NCBI GenBank assembly: GCA_016714535.1
Contig: JADKDR010000010.1
Location: 1 to 64,000, forward strand
Length of the DNA: 64,000 nt
Source of the DNA: Bacteroidota bacterium
Lineage (GTDB): Bacteria > Bacteroidota > Bacteroidia > AKYH767-A > OLB10
Reading direction: 5' to 3'
In this document: one piece after another, positions 30,702 to 39,538 of the stretch
Position numbering within the stretch: position 1 is the stretch's first letter
Layout: each line of letters opens with the position of its first letter
Translations under genes and position numbers: made by a program
Notes under the pieces: generated by a model
What the model was told of the DNA's origin: nothing
Seen by the model: the letters and a program-made list of their open reading frames with translations, nothing else
The model's database searches: none

Positions 30702-31269
30702 TTACAGTTTCAAAATGCGGATTGCTCCTCTTGCAACAATTGCAAATACAAGTGTTCCAATTATTAAGTCAGGCAGTTTTGAGTTGGTTAAATACACAAG
30801 TCCACCTGCTGCAATTACTCCAATGTTTACGATTACATCGTTGCTTGTAAAAATCATACTTGCCTGCATGTGTGCTTCTTGGTTTTTACTTTTCTTTAAG
30901 AGATACAAACAGATTGCATTGCCGATGAGTGCAAGAATTGAAATGATAATCATTGTTTGAAAGTCAGGAATATCACCAATACCTAAAAAACCGTCTGGTT
31001 ACTTCAATAAAACCTAAAACTGCAAGTGTCAACTGAAAGTATCCGCTTGCTTTTGCAATTTTCTGTTTTCGTAAAACCGTTCCGCCTATTGCAAACAATG
31101 CAAGTGCATAAACGATTGCGTCTGCAAGCATGTCCAAACTGTCTGCCACTAAACCCAAAGAGTTTGAAAGAAACCCTGTGAGGATTTCAAGTGCGAAAAA
31201 GAAAAAGTTGATGGCTAATACCCACCATAAAAGTTTTCGTTGCTGTGTGTTGCTATTTGTTAAGTCCAT
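30702..31269 (-). pseudogene. Short cation-diffusion-facilitator transporter (frameshifted)
   Basis: About 190 residues in two frames (break near 30,965). Hydrophobic helices include WWVLAINFFFFALEILTGFL, then SLGLVADSLDMLADAIVYALA (the S-x3-D-S-x-D-M-x-D metal-site helix of CDF proteins), VLGFIEVTRRFF, and in the second frame SNDVIVNIGVIAAGGLV (N-D-x3-N, the second metal helix). CDF proteins export Zn, Co, Cd or similar cations across the inner membrane by proton exchange. This short form lacks the usual cytoplasmic C-terminal domain. It starts 4 bases after the TonB-receptor stop, so it belongs to the same operon. Confidence 0.8.
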
Positions 31270-31273
31270 GATG

Positions 31274-33450
31274 TCAAAGTTTAAGTTTAATTCCTCCGTT
31301 AATTAAAAACCGTCAAGTGGTGCGTAGATGTCACGGAAAACAGGATTGGTTACTGAACCTGTGTAGATGCTCTCAAATCTTGTTTGCCTTGTGTCAGTGA
31401 AGTTTTCAAAGTTTAAATAAATTGGAAAATTTCTCCCAAAGTTTCTCAATCATAAAACCGCAAACAACATATTGTTTTCCTGTTGTCCGTCACTTAATTT
31501 TTTGAGGACTGAAATAATATGCTTCCACACCAACTTTCAATTTGTCTTCAATCTCATACATCAAAATAGTATTCAGGCGGTGCTTTGGTGTCAATGGATT
31601 TTCAATTGAAACTCCGTTTTGTTTCAATCCTGTGTCGGTAAATGTGTAACCCAAAAGAGTTTGAAATCTACGTAACCGATTTTGATATTGGTTTCAGTTC
31701 CTTTGGTGTTTGTGTTACCGTTTGCGCTGATGAACTGATACAAGCCGCTTATTTGTTGTTGCAGTAATAGCGGTTTATCAATGTAGGTGAAGAAGAAAAG
31801 TTGATTGATGCTGAATGTAACCTTATCATCAGCAAACGAAGTTCGGTAATTGAAATCAGCATTTGCTCCATAACTTTTTTCCATTTTGTTGGTGCTGCTG
31901 TTTATCGCTAACACATTTCTGTATTGGATGCGTTCGCTTTCTTCTGTAAAAATTGTAGGTGCTTTGTAGCCAAACCCTCCTCCAATTCGTGATGTGATTT
32001 TCGGGGTGATTTTGAACAATGCTGAAAGTCGTGGAAGAAATGCAAAACCATAGTCAATTACATAATCGGTTCTGAAACCTGTTTCAAGGTTTAACCATTT
32101 TGTTGCTTTCCATGTTTTTGTGCAAATGCTCCAACTGTGATTAAGTCATAGTTCCTTAATGGTAAAGTGTCCAACGGGTTTTCCTGGAAGGTGGCTCTCC
32201 AAAGATTGATACCTGCAACCCAGTCGGTTTTCTCTTTGTTGTTTGAATATGTGGCTTCGCTGAATGATGCTACTTGTGTTCCGTCAAAATTATAATTCGG
32301 GATTTCAATTTTACGATTGAAATAACTCACACTGTTTTTGAAACTGAAACTTTGTGTTTCTTTAAAACGGTGTTCAAAAGAAAGTTGTGTTGAATAGCGT
32401 TGTGTTTTGTTTTCTTCAAAGTAACTGTGCACGCTGTCGGCTTGCCCTTCAATATATTTTATGTCGCCACCCAAACGATTTTCAATTGTTGTGTTCACTC
32501 CGAAATTCAGTTTTGATTTTTCATTGAAGTAAACAAATAGTTTGGGATTGAAAACATATCGTTCAAATTTCGGAATGGCTGTCAAACCGATTTTAGCAGG
32601 GTCGTAAGCCCAATTGCGATTATGTGCTGCAAAAATTGTTGTGCCTACCTTTTTAAAACGCTGTCCGTAAAATCCGTTTCAGGTCAAAACCTTTTCCCGA
32701 ACTTCCATTGAAATGAAATTTTAATTCCCGTTCTTCTTCGGGTGTTTTTGAAATTAAATTTACTAAACCTGCTATTGCCCGCCTCCGTAAAGCGTGGATG
32801 CGGAACCTTTTGATAAGTTCTACTTGCTTTAAGTCAAGCGGTGGTGTTTGCAGCAAACCTAAACCACTTGCTGCACCTGAATATAAAGGAAAACCGTCTT
32901 TGAGAATTTGTGTGTATCGTCCGTCAAGACCTTGTATTCGTATGCTTGCGTTAGCACTTGTAGCAGATGTTTGTTGCGTTTGTATTCCTGTGCTTTCATT
33001 CAACAACATTCTGATGTCTCCCGATTTCATGTTGCCTTTTTCTTCTAATTCTTCTCCTGCAATAAATTCTACTCTTGTCGGAATGTCCTTTATTGTTCGT
33101 GTGCTTCGTGTTGATGAAACTACTACTTCGTTTAGCTCGTCTGCCTCTGATGTGAGAAAAATTTCAATCGGCTCAGTGTTTGACAAAGGAAATTCAAATT
33201 CCTGTTCGTGTTCTTCGTAACCGATGAAACGAAATTGTATTTCCTGTTTTCCGTATGGAATATTGCTGATGATAATAAGTCCGCTGGTGTCGGCTGTTGA
33301 TCCGTTGGTTGTTCCTTCTACAATTGCTGTTGCACCAATAAGCGGTTCTTTCGTTTCGTTGTCTTTGATGACCGCTTTAAATGTATTCTGTCCGAATACT
33401 GTTGTTAAGTTGAATGCTACAAGAAGTAGCAGAATGATTTTTTTTGTCAT
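31274..33450 (-). pseudogene. TonB-dependent outer-membrane receptor, probably metal-related (frameshifted)
   Basis: About 725 residues across several frames (breaks near 32,640, 32,590-32,085, 31,620 and 31,305). Signal peptide MTKKIILLLLVAFNL...VFGQ, then a CarboxypepD_reg-like domain (VIKDNETKEPLIGATAIVEG), a plug domain (VVVSSTRSTRTIKDIP, NASIRIQGLDGRYTQIL), and beta-barrel strands to the end GFLINGGIKLKL. The start is the ATG before the signal peptide; an upstream ATG adds an implausible 26 residues. Receptors of this group with DUF6660 and CDF neighbours are commonly found in metal-response loci of Bacteroidota. The substrate is inferred from the neighbours. Confidence 0.8.
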
Positions 33451-33534
33451 TACTGAATTGATTAATGTTAATGAAATGATTGCTTGTGGTGCGTTAGCAC
33501 CACAGAAAATAATCTGTGCCGAAGGCACTAAACA

Positions 33535-33843
33535 TTAACCAAGTTTTGGCGGTTGCCAAATGGAAGGTGCAAACTGTGAATGGAAAGTTTGCTTGTAATT
33601 AGAAAATACCTTTTCAGTAGAAAGAAATGTAGCTTGAAGCGAAAAGGCAGTAAAGTGGAAAGTGAAACCGCAACAAGTTCCGCAACTTACAAACGGTGAA
33701 CAACAGTCGCTGCAACCTTGCTCGTCATTGTTCCGGTTTGTTCGGTTTGAGGTGTCTTGGTTCAAACATTTGTCCTCCACATAGCAAGGCACAGTTGACA
33801 GTGTCAACACATACAAGGCTAATATGAAGGTTATAAATTTCAT
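33535..33843 (-). CDS. Cysteine-rich secreted DUF6660-like protein
   Basis: 102 residues. Signal peptide MKFITFILALYVLTLSTVPC, then a Cys-rich middle with CSDCCSPFVSCGTCCGF, and a C-terminal QFAPSIWQPPKLG tail typical of the DUF6660 family found next to metal-efflux and TonB genes in Bacteroidota. The cysteine cluster suggests binding of a soft metal in the periplasm. It is the first gene of its unit, 84 bases upstream of the TonB receptor, with a 200-base leader that carries the 5'-end repeat. Confidence 0.7.
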   Translation of the reverse strand: MKFITFILALYVLTLSTVPCYVEDKCLNQDTSNRTNRNNDEQGCSDCCSPFVSCGTCCGFTFHFTAFSLQATFLSTEKVFSNYKQTFHSQFAPSIWQPPKLG

Positions 33844-33859
33844 GGGTCAAAGATAGAAA

Positions 33860-34010
33860 TTGCAGTCGTTGTTGGAGCGTTGGGGCAAAATAAAATGTGA
33901 GGCAAATTGGGTTGGCTTGCGTGTGGCTTTGCCTCTCTTTTTATTTTGCGAAGGATAGCCAAACGGCTTTGCCGAAATTTGTCAAACGGTTGAATGTCCG
34001 CCCAAAAAGT
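33860..34010. repeat. Cassette 5'-end repeat family, copy 3
   Basis: Contains GGTTGGCTTGCGTGTGGC, GCCTCTCTTTTTATTTTGCG, and GAAGGATAGCCAAACGGC followed by TTTGCCG. It aligns with 525-650 over about 100 bases, including the identical GCGAAGGATAGCCAAA. It lies in the leader of the metal-response unit, next to the array end. Confidence 0.6.
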
Positions 34011-34033
34011 TAGATAGTTGCACTGTCGCCATA

Positions 34034-34110
34034 GAATGACGGATAACTTGCATACCCGCTACATCATAGCGCATATACAACACTATTCTGCGGATATGCG
34101 CTACTTTTGT
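34034..34110 (-). promoter_or_regulatory. Candidate attI-like end of the cassette array
   Basis: The outer core GAATGACGGATAAC (34,034-34,047) opens the last unit. Beyond it, instead of another AACGTTTT palindrome, are three copies of one motif: CATACCCGCTAC (34,051-34,062) and CGGATATGCGCTAC (34,091-34,104) in the same orientation, and TAGCGCATATAC (34,067-34,078) inverted. Direct repeats plus an inverted pair beside the first core is the layout of integrase-binding sites in attI. It lies between the array and the integrase remnant. The role is inferred. Confidence 0.45.
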
Positions 34111-34144
34111 GTTTTATTCATATGGCAATAGTAATGTTTTTCTA

Positions 34145-34375
34145 TCATAATTTATCGAAGGGTGAAATAGTATTTTGTATCGATTTGGTACTTACATGTG
34201 TATATATTTCTGTGGTTCGGCTGCTGCTATGGCCTAGTAGTTCTTGTATATAACGTAGGTCGGTGCCACCTTCGAGCAAGTGTGTAGCAAAACTATGGCG
34301 CAGCCAATGCAATGTAACGGGTTTGTATATATTTGCTTTCACTAAGGATTGTTTTAAAACTTGTTGCAAGGTGCA
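34145..34375 (-). pseudogene. Tyrosine recombinase (integrase), C-terminal fragment
   Basis: About 75 recognisable residues: [15 protein letters not shown], then [14 protein letters not shown] (catalytic H-x-x-R), then [20 protein letters not shown] (LGH and the nucleophilic Tyr), ending in SPFDKL. The end pattern (YTHV..., SP[LF]D.L) is like that of XerC/IntI relatives, IntI1 ending similarly in SPLDAL. The N-terminal part, including the first catalytic Arg and any IntI-specific insert, is missing, replaced by the 5'-truncated NUDIX gene in the opposite orientation. It reads toward the array, which is the reverse of class 1 integrons; reversed integrases are known from a few integrons such as that of Treponema. 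Confidence 0.75.
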
Positions 34376-34858
34376 GTGCTCATCCATATTTTTGAAAGCA
34401 ATGCTAGTCCACATATCGTGTTTATTAAACGTAGTGATTACGATGGGGTGCACAGTGGTCAGATTTCTTTTCCGGGAGGGAGGTTTGAAAATGGAGATTC
34501 AAATTTTGAATATACCGCTATACGAGAAGCCAATGAGGAGGTAGGCATTGCACAAAGCGAGATAGAAATTGAGGGCATGTTGTCGAGGGTCCATATTCCC
34601 GTAAGCAAATTTACGGTACATCCATTTATGTCGTTTGGAAATAAAATACCTGAACTAAAAAAAGATGATAACGAGGTAAAGGAAATTTTACTCTTGCCAT
34701 TTCTTGAATTTCTGAATCATAGTAATAAAATAGAAACTACTGTTACCGTAAAAGACGGAATGATTAGGCAAGTGCCTGGCTATCATATCAACAACCACAT
34801 CATATGGGGTGCTAACGCTATGATGATGGCCGAATTGGTATGGATGTTTGCTGAATAA
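34361..34858 (+). pseudogene. NUDIX hydrolase (CoA pyrophosphatase-like), 5'-truncated
   Basis: The frame opens with TTG and enters the domain abruptly ([11 protein letters not shown]). [16 protein letters not shown] and the NUDIX box ending TAIREANEEVGI place it with CoA diphosphatases (QISFPGG signature). About 50 N-terminal residues usual in the family are absent, and the sequence at that point is integrase coding DNA on the other strand. A deletion or rearrangement therefore joined the two. The remaining domain, including the metal-binding Glu residues, is complete, so activity cannot be excluded if the TTG or another codon is used. Confidence 0.75.
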
Positions 34859-34969
34859 TAAGTTGAATTAAGAAATAATTATTAGGATGGACGCAACTGC
34901 ATATTTTTGTTATGAGAAAATTTACATTCACTTTACGAACCTTAGTGGCATATTATTTATACTATCAAA

Positions 34970-35115
34970 TATGCTTTACACAAAGTTACACAAAGAAAAC
35001 ACGAAGGTGCACAAAGCATATTAAAAGAGAATATTGCTTAAGAAATTTCTTGTATGCCTTCCCTTTGCGAACCTTTGCATATTCCTTTGAGAACCTTTGT
35101 GTTACAAACATTTTT
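34970..35115. repeat. ACAAAG-rich imperfect inverted repeat
   Basis: ACACAAAGTTACACAAAGAAAA and GGTGCACAAAGCAT on the left are mirrored by CCCTTTGCGAACCTTTGC and GAACCTTTGTGTTAC on the right, forming a long loose stem. Such ACAAAG/CTTTGT blocks are common intergenic debris in this phylum. Frames within it encode only its repetitive words. The rest of the gap to 35,377 holds nothing else that I recognise apart from the hairpin below. Confidence 0.5.
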
Positions 35116-35297
35116 CTTTATAAACACTTGTGCAAGTAGTTCATAAATCATGCGTAAATGGTTGCAGCTGCAACATATATAGTTACCGTAACGAAACTAT
35201 TAATGAAGGAGTAAATTATTTTTTGGAAAAATTAGTAATTTGAAATGTTGTTTGAGTTTAAGTTTTTCGAAACATTGAAAATGTTTCGATATCTGTG

Positions 35298-35327
35298 CTT
35301 CGACATGCCCTGCGGAACATGTCGAAG
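35298..35327. terminator. Hairpin between convergent genes
   Basis: CTTCGACATG and CATGTCGAAG form a perfect 10-bp stem with a 10-base loop, followed by a short T run (GGTTTTT). Its position between the NUDIX gene and the convergent csaA end suggests a terminator, though it could also be a REP-like repeat. Confidence 0.45.
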
Positions 35328-35377
35328 AGCGGTTTTTAAACGATTAAAAAATTAATGAAATAAATTCCCTTTACATA

Positions 35378-35713
35378 TCAACCTAATCGCAATCCATTAT
35401 CTACACAACGTTCTGTGGTAATTAATATTACACTTCCATCGTGTTGATATAAGCCTAGTACAAGACACTCGCTCATAAAATCGGCAATTTGTTTTACAGG
35501 AAAATTTACCACTGCTAAAATTTGCTTTCCTATTAATTCGCTAGCAGTATAATGTGTAGTAATTTGTGCTGACGATTGTTTTATTCCAAAAGCCCCAAAA
35601 TCAATTTTGAGTTTATAAGCTGGTTTTTTTGCTTTAGCAAAAACTTCAGCATGAATAATAGTGCCCGTGCGAACTTCTATTTTTCCAAAATCAGAAAATG
35701 ATATTTGCTCCAT
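35378..35713 (-). CDS. csaA: CsaA-type tRNA-binding/chaperone protein
   Basis: 111 residues, the full length of CsaA. The whole protein is one EMAP/OB-fold tRNA-binding domain: DFGKIEVRTGTIIHAE, KPAYKLKIDFG, GIKQSSAQITTHYT, LAVVNFPVKQIADFMSECLVLG. CsaA has chaperone-like and tRNA-binding activity in the cytoplasm as a homodimer. It starts 32 bases after the recQ stop on the same strand, so it may be the second gene of a recQ-csaA operon. Confidence 0.9.
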   Translation of the reverse strand: MEQISFSDFGKIEVRTGTIIHAEVFAKAKKPAYKLKIDFGAFGIKQSSAQITTHYTASELIGKQILAVVNFPVKQIADFMSECLVLGLYQHDGSVILITTERCVDNGLRLG

Positions 35714-35745
35714 TAATATTTTTACAATGGGTGAAGCAATAGAAA

Positions 35746-38145
35746 TTAGTTTCCTAACTCGCTCATAAACTTTATTCGCATTAAGCGAATTTCTTCTTCG
35801 GTAAACTCATCTTCGCCCAAAGTTACAAGAGCATCGTGAGCCGAATCTGATTCAGCATTACGGAAATAATCAAACACATCTTCCTGTTTATCAGGATCAA
35901 TAACTTCATTGAGGTAATAATTGATATCGATCTTAGTGCCCGAGCCAACAATGCTTTCAAGTTCTCCTATCAAATCACTCAAGGTAATGCCTTTAGACTC
36001 GGCCATATCGTCTAAAGCAATTTTACGATCAATATTTTGAATAATATAAACCTTCAACCCCGATTTGTTTACCACGCTTTTTACAACCATGTCTACAGCG
36101 CGCTCTATCTCATTCTCTTCAACATATTTGTCAATAAGTTCAATAAATGGTTTTCCATATTTTAATGCCTTGCCTGCACCAACACCAGTAATGTTTTTTA
36201 ATTCATCCATGGTAATTGGATACTGTATCGACATTTCTTCTAACGATGGGTCCTGAAAAACAACAAATGGAGGAACATTTTTTTGCTTAGCAATTTTTTT
36301 GCGCAGGTCTTTTAGCATAGCAAACAGTTCAGGATCGGCACCGCCACCTGCAGCACCACCACCACCTGCTATATCATCATCATCATCTTCATCTGTATTG
36401 TTATATTCATGGTCTTTGGTTATCATGAATGAATGTGGCTTTTCTATAAACTTATGTCCTCGTTCATTCAGTTTAAGTAAACCATAATTTTCAACCTCTT
36501 TGTAAATAAAGCCGGCAACTAACGCCTGACGCACCACAGCCATCCAGAACTTGGCATCAAAATCGGCACCATCGCCATAGTTGTCAAGTTTATCATGTCC
36601 ATAATCTTTAATGGCTTTATCCGATTTGCCCATCAATACATTGATAACATGCTCTGCCACATGTTTTTCTTTTACGGCAAGTACAGTTTCTAATAAAGAA
36701 ACTACTTCGTCCTGCGCTTCAATCTTTGTTTTTGGATGCAGGCAGTTATCACAGTTACCGCAATTTTCCTGTAAATATTCTTCGCCAAAATAATGCAAGA
36801 GCATTCTTCTGCGGCATACAGACGATTCAGCATAAGATACTGTTTCAATAAGAAGTTGCTTGCCTATTTCTTGTTCAGCAACCGGCTTACCTTTCATAAA
36901 CTTCTCAAGCTTTTCTATATCCTTATAAGAGTAAAAGGTAATGCAATTGCCCTCTCTACCATCACGTCCGGCCCTTCCGGTTTCCTGGTAATAACCTTCG
37001 AGCGATTTTGGAATATCATGATGAATTACAAAACGAACATCTGGCTTGTCAATTCCCATTCCAAAAGCGATGGTTGCTACAATAACATCGGTACGTTCCA
37101 TCAAAAACTGATCTTGATGATCGGCACGCATCGTTGCTTCCAATCCCGCATGGTAAGGTATAGCCTTAATTCCATTTACGGTTAATGTTTGTGCTACTTC
37201 TTCAACCTTTTTGCGGCTAAGGCAATAAATTATTCCTGATTTACCCGGGTGATGTTTTACATATTTAATTATCTCCTTTATAACATCCTGCTTAGGGCGT
37301 ACTTCATAATATAAATTGGCGCGGTTAAATGAGGCTTTATATACGTCTGAATTTGGTATAGTAAGATTTTTGAGAATATCCTGTTGTACTTTAACGGTGG
37401 CTGTTGCAGTAAGTGCTATGATAGGAACTTTTTTTCCGATAGCATCAATTATTGGGCGCAACCTTCTGTATTCAGGACGAAAATCATGTCCCCATTCTGA
37501 AATACAATGTGCTTCGTCTATGGCATAAAAAGAAATATTTATTTCTTTTAAGAAGGCTACGTTTTCTTCTTTGGTTAATGATTCGGGTGCAACATATAAC
37601 AGTTTGGTGGTGCCTTTCTTAATATCTTTTTTTACCTGAGCAATTTCTGATTTATTAAGAGAGGAGTTTAAGAAGTGAGCTACGGCATCATCGGTATTGA
37701 ATCCACGAATGGCATCTACCTGATTTTTCATCAAGGCAATTAATGGTGAAACAATAATGGCTGTTCCTTTGCTTAACAAGGCGGGTAATTGGTAACACAT
37801 ACTCTTACCGCCACCAGTAGGCATTATTACAAAGGTGTCTCTGCCCTCCATTAGCGAACGTATAACAGGCTCTTGTAATCCTTTGAATTGGTCAAATCCA
37901 AAGAACTTAATTAATGAGTCTGTCAACATTTTGTGTGAATAATTTCCACTATCAACAGTAGCCGTTTTTTTTGTAGCCTCCTTAATAGTAACTTCCGATT
38001 TTATTGATTTTCCGTTTGAGTTTGCTGCTTTACCATTTGCTGGTTTTGCGGCAGCTGCAGCAGTTTTAGCCTTTGGCTGCGGTGTTGCTGTTTTTTTAAT
38101 AGGAGCCTTTTTTTTCGCTTCTGTCTTTGGTGCTGATTTTGCCAC
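35746..38145 (-). CDS. recQ: ATP-dependent DNA helicase RecQ
   Basis: 799 residues, complete. After a Lys/Ala/Pro-rich disordered N-terminal tail (residues 1-65, repeated KTA/KPA) comes the helicase core: FKGLQEPVIRSLMEG (motif 0), IMPTGGGKSMCYQ (I), YAIDEAHCISEWGHDFR (II and the aromatic-rich loop), ALTATA (III), and YYQETGRAGRDG (VI). Then the RQC zinc site (SSVCRRR, CGNCDNC), a winged helix, an HRDC domain (about 610-690, ELFAMLKDLRKKIAKQ) and an extra helical C-terminus. It unwinds DNA 3' to 5' in recombination and fork repair. The basic tail is longer than in E. coli RecQ and may help DNA binding. No frameshift is present. Confidence 0.95.
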   Translation of the reverse strand: MAKSAPKTEAKKKAPIKKTATPQPKAKTAAAAAKPANGKAANSNGKSIKSEVTIKEATKKTATVDSGNYSHKMLTDSLIKFFGFDQFKGLQEPVIRSLMEGRDTFVIMPTGGGKSMCYQLPALLSKGTAIIVSPLIALMKNQVDAIRGFNTDDAVAHFLNSSLNKSEIAQVKKDIKKGTTKLLYVAPESLTKEENVAFLKEINISFYAIDEAHCISEWGHDFRPEYRRLRPIIDAIGKKVPIIALTATATVKVQQDILKNLTIPNSDVYKASFNRANLYYEVRPKQDVIKEIIKYVKHHPGKSGIIYCLSRKKVEEVAQTLTVNGIKAIPYHAGLEATMRADHQDQFLMERTDVIVATIAFGMGIDKPDVRFVIHHDIPKSLEGYYQETGRAGRDGREGNCITFYSYKDIEKLEKFMKGKPVAEQEIGKQLLIETVSYAESSVCRRRMLLHYFGEEYLQENCGNCDNCLHPKTKIEAQDEVVSLLETVLAVKEKHVAEHVINVLMGKSDKAIKDYGHDKLDNYGDGADFDAKFWMAVVRQALVAGFIYKEVENYGLLKLNERGHKFIEKPHSFMITKDHEYNNTDEDDDDDIAGGGGAAGGGADPELFAMLKDLRKKIAKQKNVPPFVVFQDPSLEEMSIQYPITMDELKNITGVGAGKALKYGKPFIELIDKYVEENEIERAVDMVVKSVVNKSGLKVYIIQNIDRKIALDDMAESKGITLSDLIGELESIVGSGTKIDINYYLNEVIDPDKQEDVFDYFRNAESDSAHDALVTLGEDEFTEEEIRLMRIKFMSELGN

Positions 38146-38536
38146 GATATTTTTTTATTTTACTGTCTTTAGTTCTTTTTGTAATGCAAACGCATTGCAT
38201 AAAGATTTTATATTAGTTAATTTAAAATTCCCCCCGATTTTTTTGAAATTATAAAATCCCAAAAAAGTAAAACCTTGTTTTGCTGTAGTAAAAGCACCAA
38301 CTTACGTTTTACTTTTTTCTAAAGGATAGGTAGTTTCTGTAACTCAAATGTAGATTTAATTTTCAATAACAAAAATTTTTTTACTTTTTTTCAAAAATAT
38401 TTTAATACATGAAAGGTAAAAATACTCCCTATTTTTGCGGAACGCGAAAGTAAAACATATTTGCAAAGTGCAAATAAATTTTTAAAAAAAAATAAATGTT
38501 CATTTTCGCAGTTAAATTACTTTTAATAGCAATGGT
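38146..38536 (+). promoter_or_regulatory. Divergent intergenic region with candidate promoter for kdsD
   Basis: A 390-base AT-rich gap between recQ and kdsD. On the plus strand TATTTTTG at 38,430-38,437 fits the Bacteroidota minus-7 element TAnnTTTG, about 100 bases before the kdsD start. A good minus-33 TTG at the right distance is not evident. No other structure was recognised. Confidence 0.3.
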
Positions 38537-39501
38537 GTGAATACGGATAAAAGATAGAGGCTAACGCCAAAACAACGTTAAAACTAGAGGCAACAGCTTT
38601 ACTGGTAAGCGCCCAACGCATCGATCATAATTTTTCGAATACCGTTAAGGCAATATTACTGTGCAAGGGTAGGGTAGTAATAACGGGTATAGGCAAGAGT
38701 GCTATTGTGGCACAAAAGATTGTGGCTACCTTAAACAGTACAGGCACACCTGCAGCATTTATGCATGCTGCCGATGCGGTGCATGGCGACCTGGGTACAC
38801 TGCAAAACAATGATATAGTCATTTGCATTTCGCACAGTGGCAACACGCCTGAGATTAAACTGTTGGCGCCTTTACTCACCTCCAATAAGAATTTGCTGAT
38901 TGCCATTACCGGAAATAAGTCATCCTATCTTGCCACAGCAGCCAATTATGTGATTGATGCCTCGGTAAGCAAAGAAGCCTGCCCCAATAACCTGGCACCT
39001 ACCACTTCGACCACCGTGCAAATGGCTTTGGGCGATGCTTTGGCGGTAGCATTAATCAACTGTCGCGGTTTTTCGGCTTCAGATTTTGCCAGATTTCACC
39101 CCGGTGGCGCTTTAGGAAAGCGCTTGTATCTGAAAATTGCTGACCTTGTAAGCACCAATCAAAAACCGGTAGTAACCCCTGACGATTCAATACATAAGGT
39201 AATAGTTGAAATAAGCAGCAAACGATTGGGAGCAACGGCCGTAATAAAAAATAATAAGTTGTTGGGAATAATTACCGATGGTGATTTGCGAAGAATGCTT
39301 GAAAAGAAAACAGATTTTGCCAAAATAAAAGCACGACAGATAATGAATGCCAAACCCAAAACAGCTTCGCCCCAAATGCTTGCCAGCGAAGCCTTTCAGT
39401 TAATGAAGGAAAATAATATTACCCAACTTATTGTGATGGATAATAAGCAATTTGTTGGCTTTGTTCATTTGCATGATTTATTGCGCGAGGGAATTTTATA
39501 A
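38537..39501 (+). pseudogene. kdsD: Arabinose-5-phosphate isomerase (KdsD/KpsF), N-terminal indel
   Basis: About 321 residues. The SIS sugar-isomerase domain includes CKGRVVITGIGKSAIVAQKI, HAADAVHGDLG and CISHSGNTPEIK, then ACPNNLAPTTSTTVQ and FHPGGALGKRLY. Two CBS domains follow (about 205-320). It interconverts ribulose-5-P and arabinose-5-P, the first step toward KDO for lipopolysaccharide. The domain begins in frame only after a one-base change near 38,550. Read from GTG at 38,537 the start is VNTDK..IEANAKTTLKLEA, the usual N-terminal helix. Without repair only an internal GTG (38,707) is available, which would delete the P-loop-like GIGKS region, so an error is more likely than a dead gene. 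Confidence 0.85.
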
Positions 39502-39538
39502 AAGGTGTTATGAGTTTTTATTTTTAGAAATAAGGAAA

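Noticed and set aside
696..34047. CRISPR array
   Set aside because: The repeats are 123-170 bp, kilobases apart and separated by genes; there are no 20-40 bp spacers and no cas genes.
34912..35139. 75-codon frame after the NUDIX gene
   Set aside because: It lies wholly in an ACAAAG/CTTTGT repeat and translates only repetitive words.
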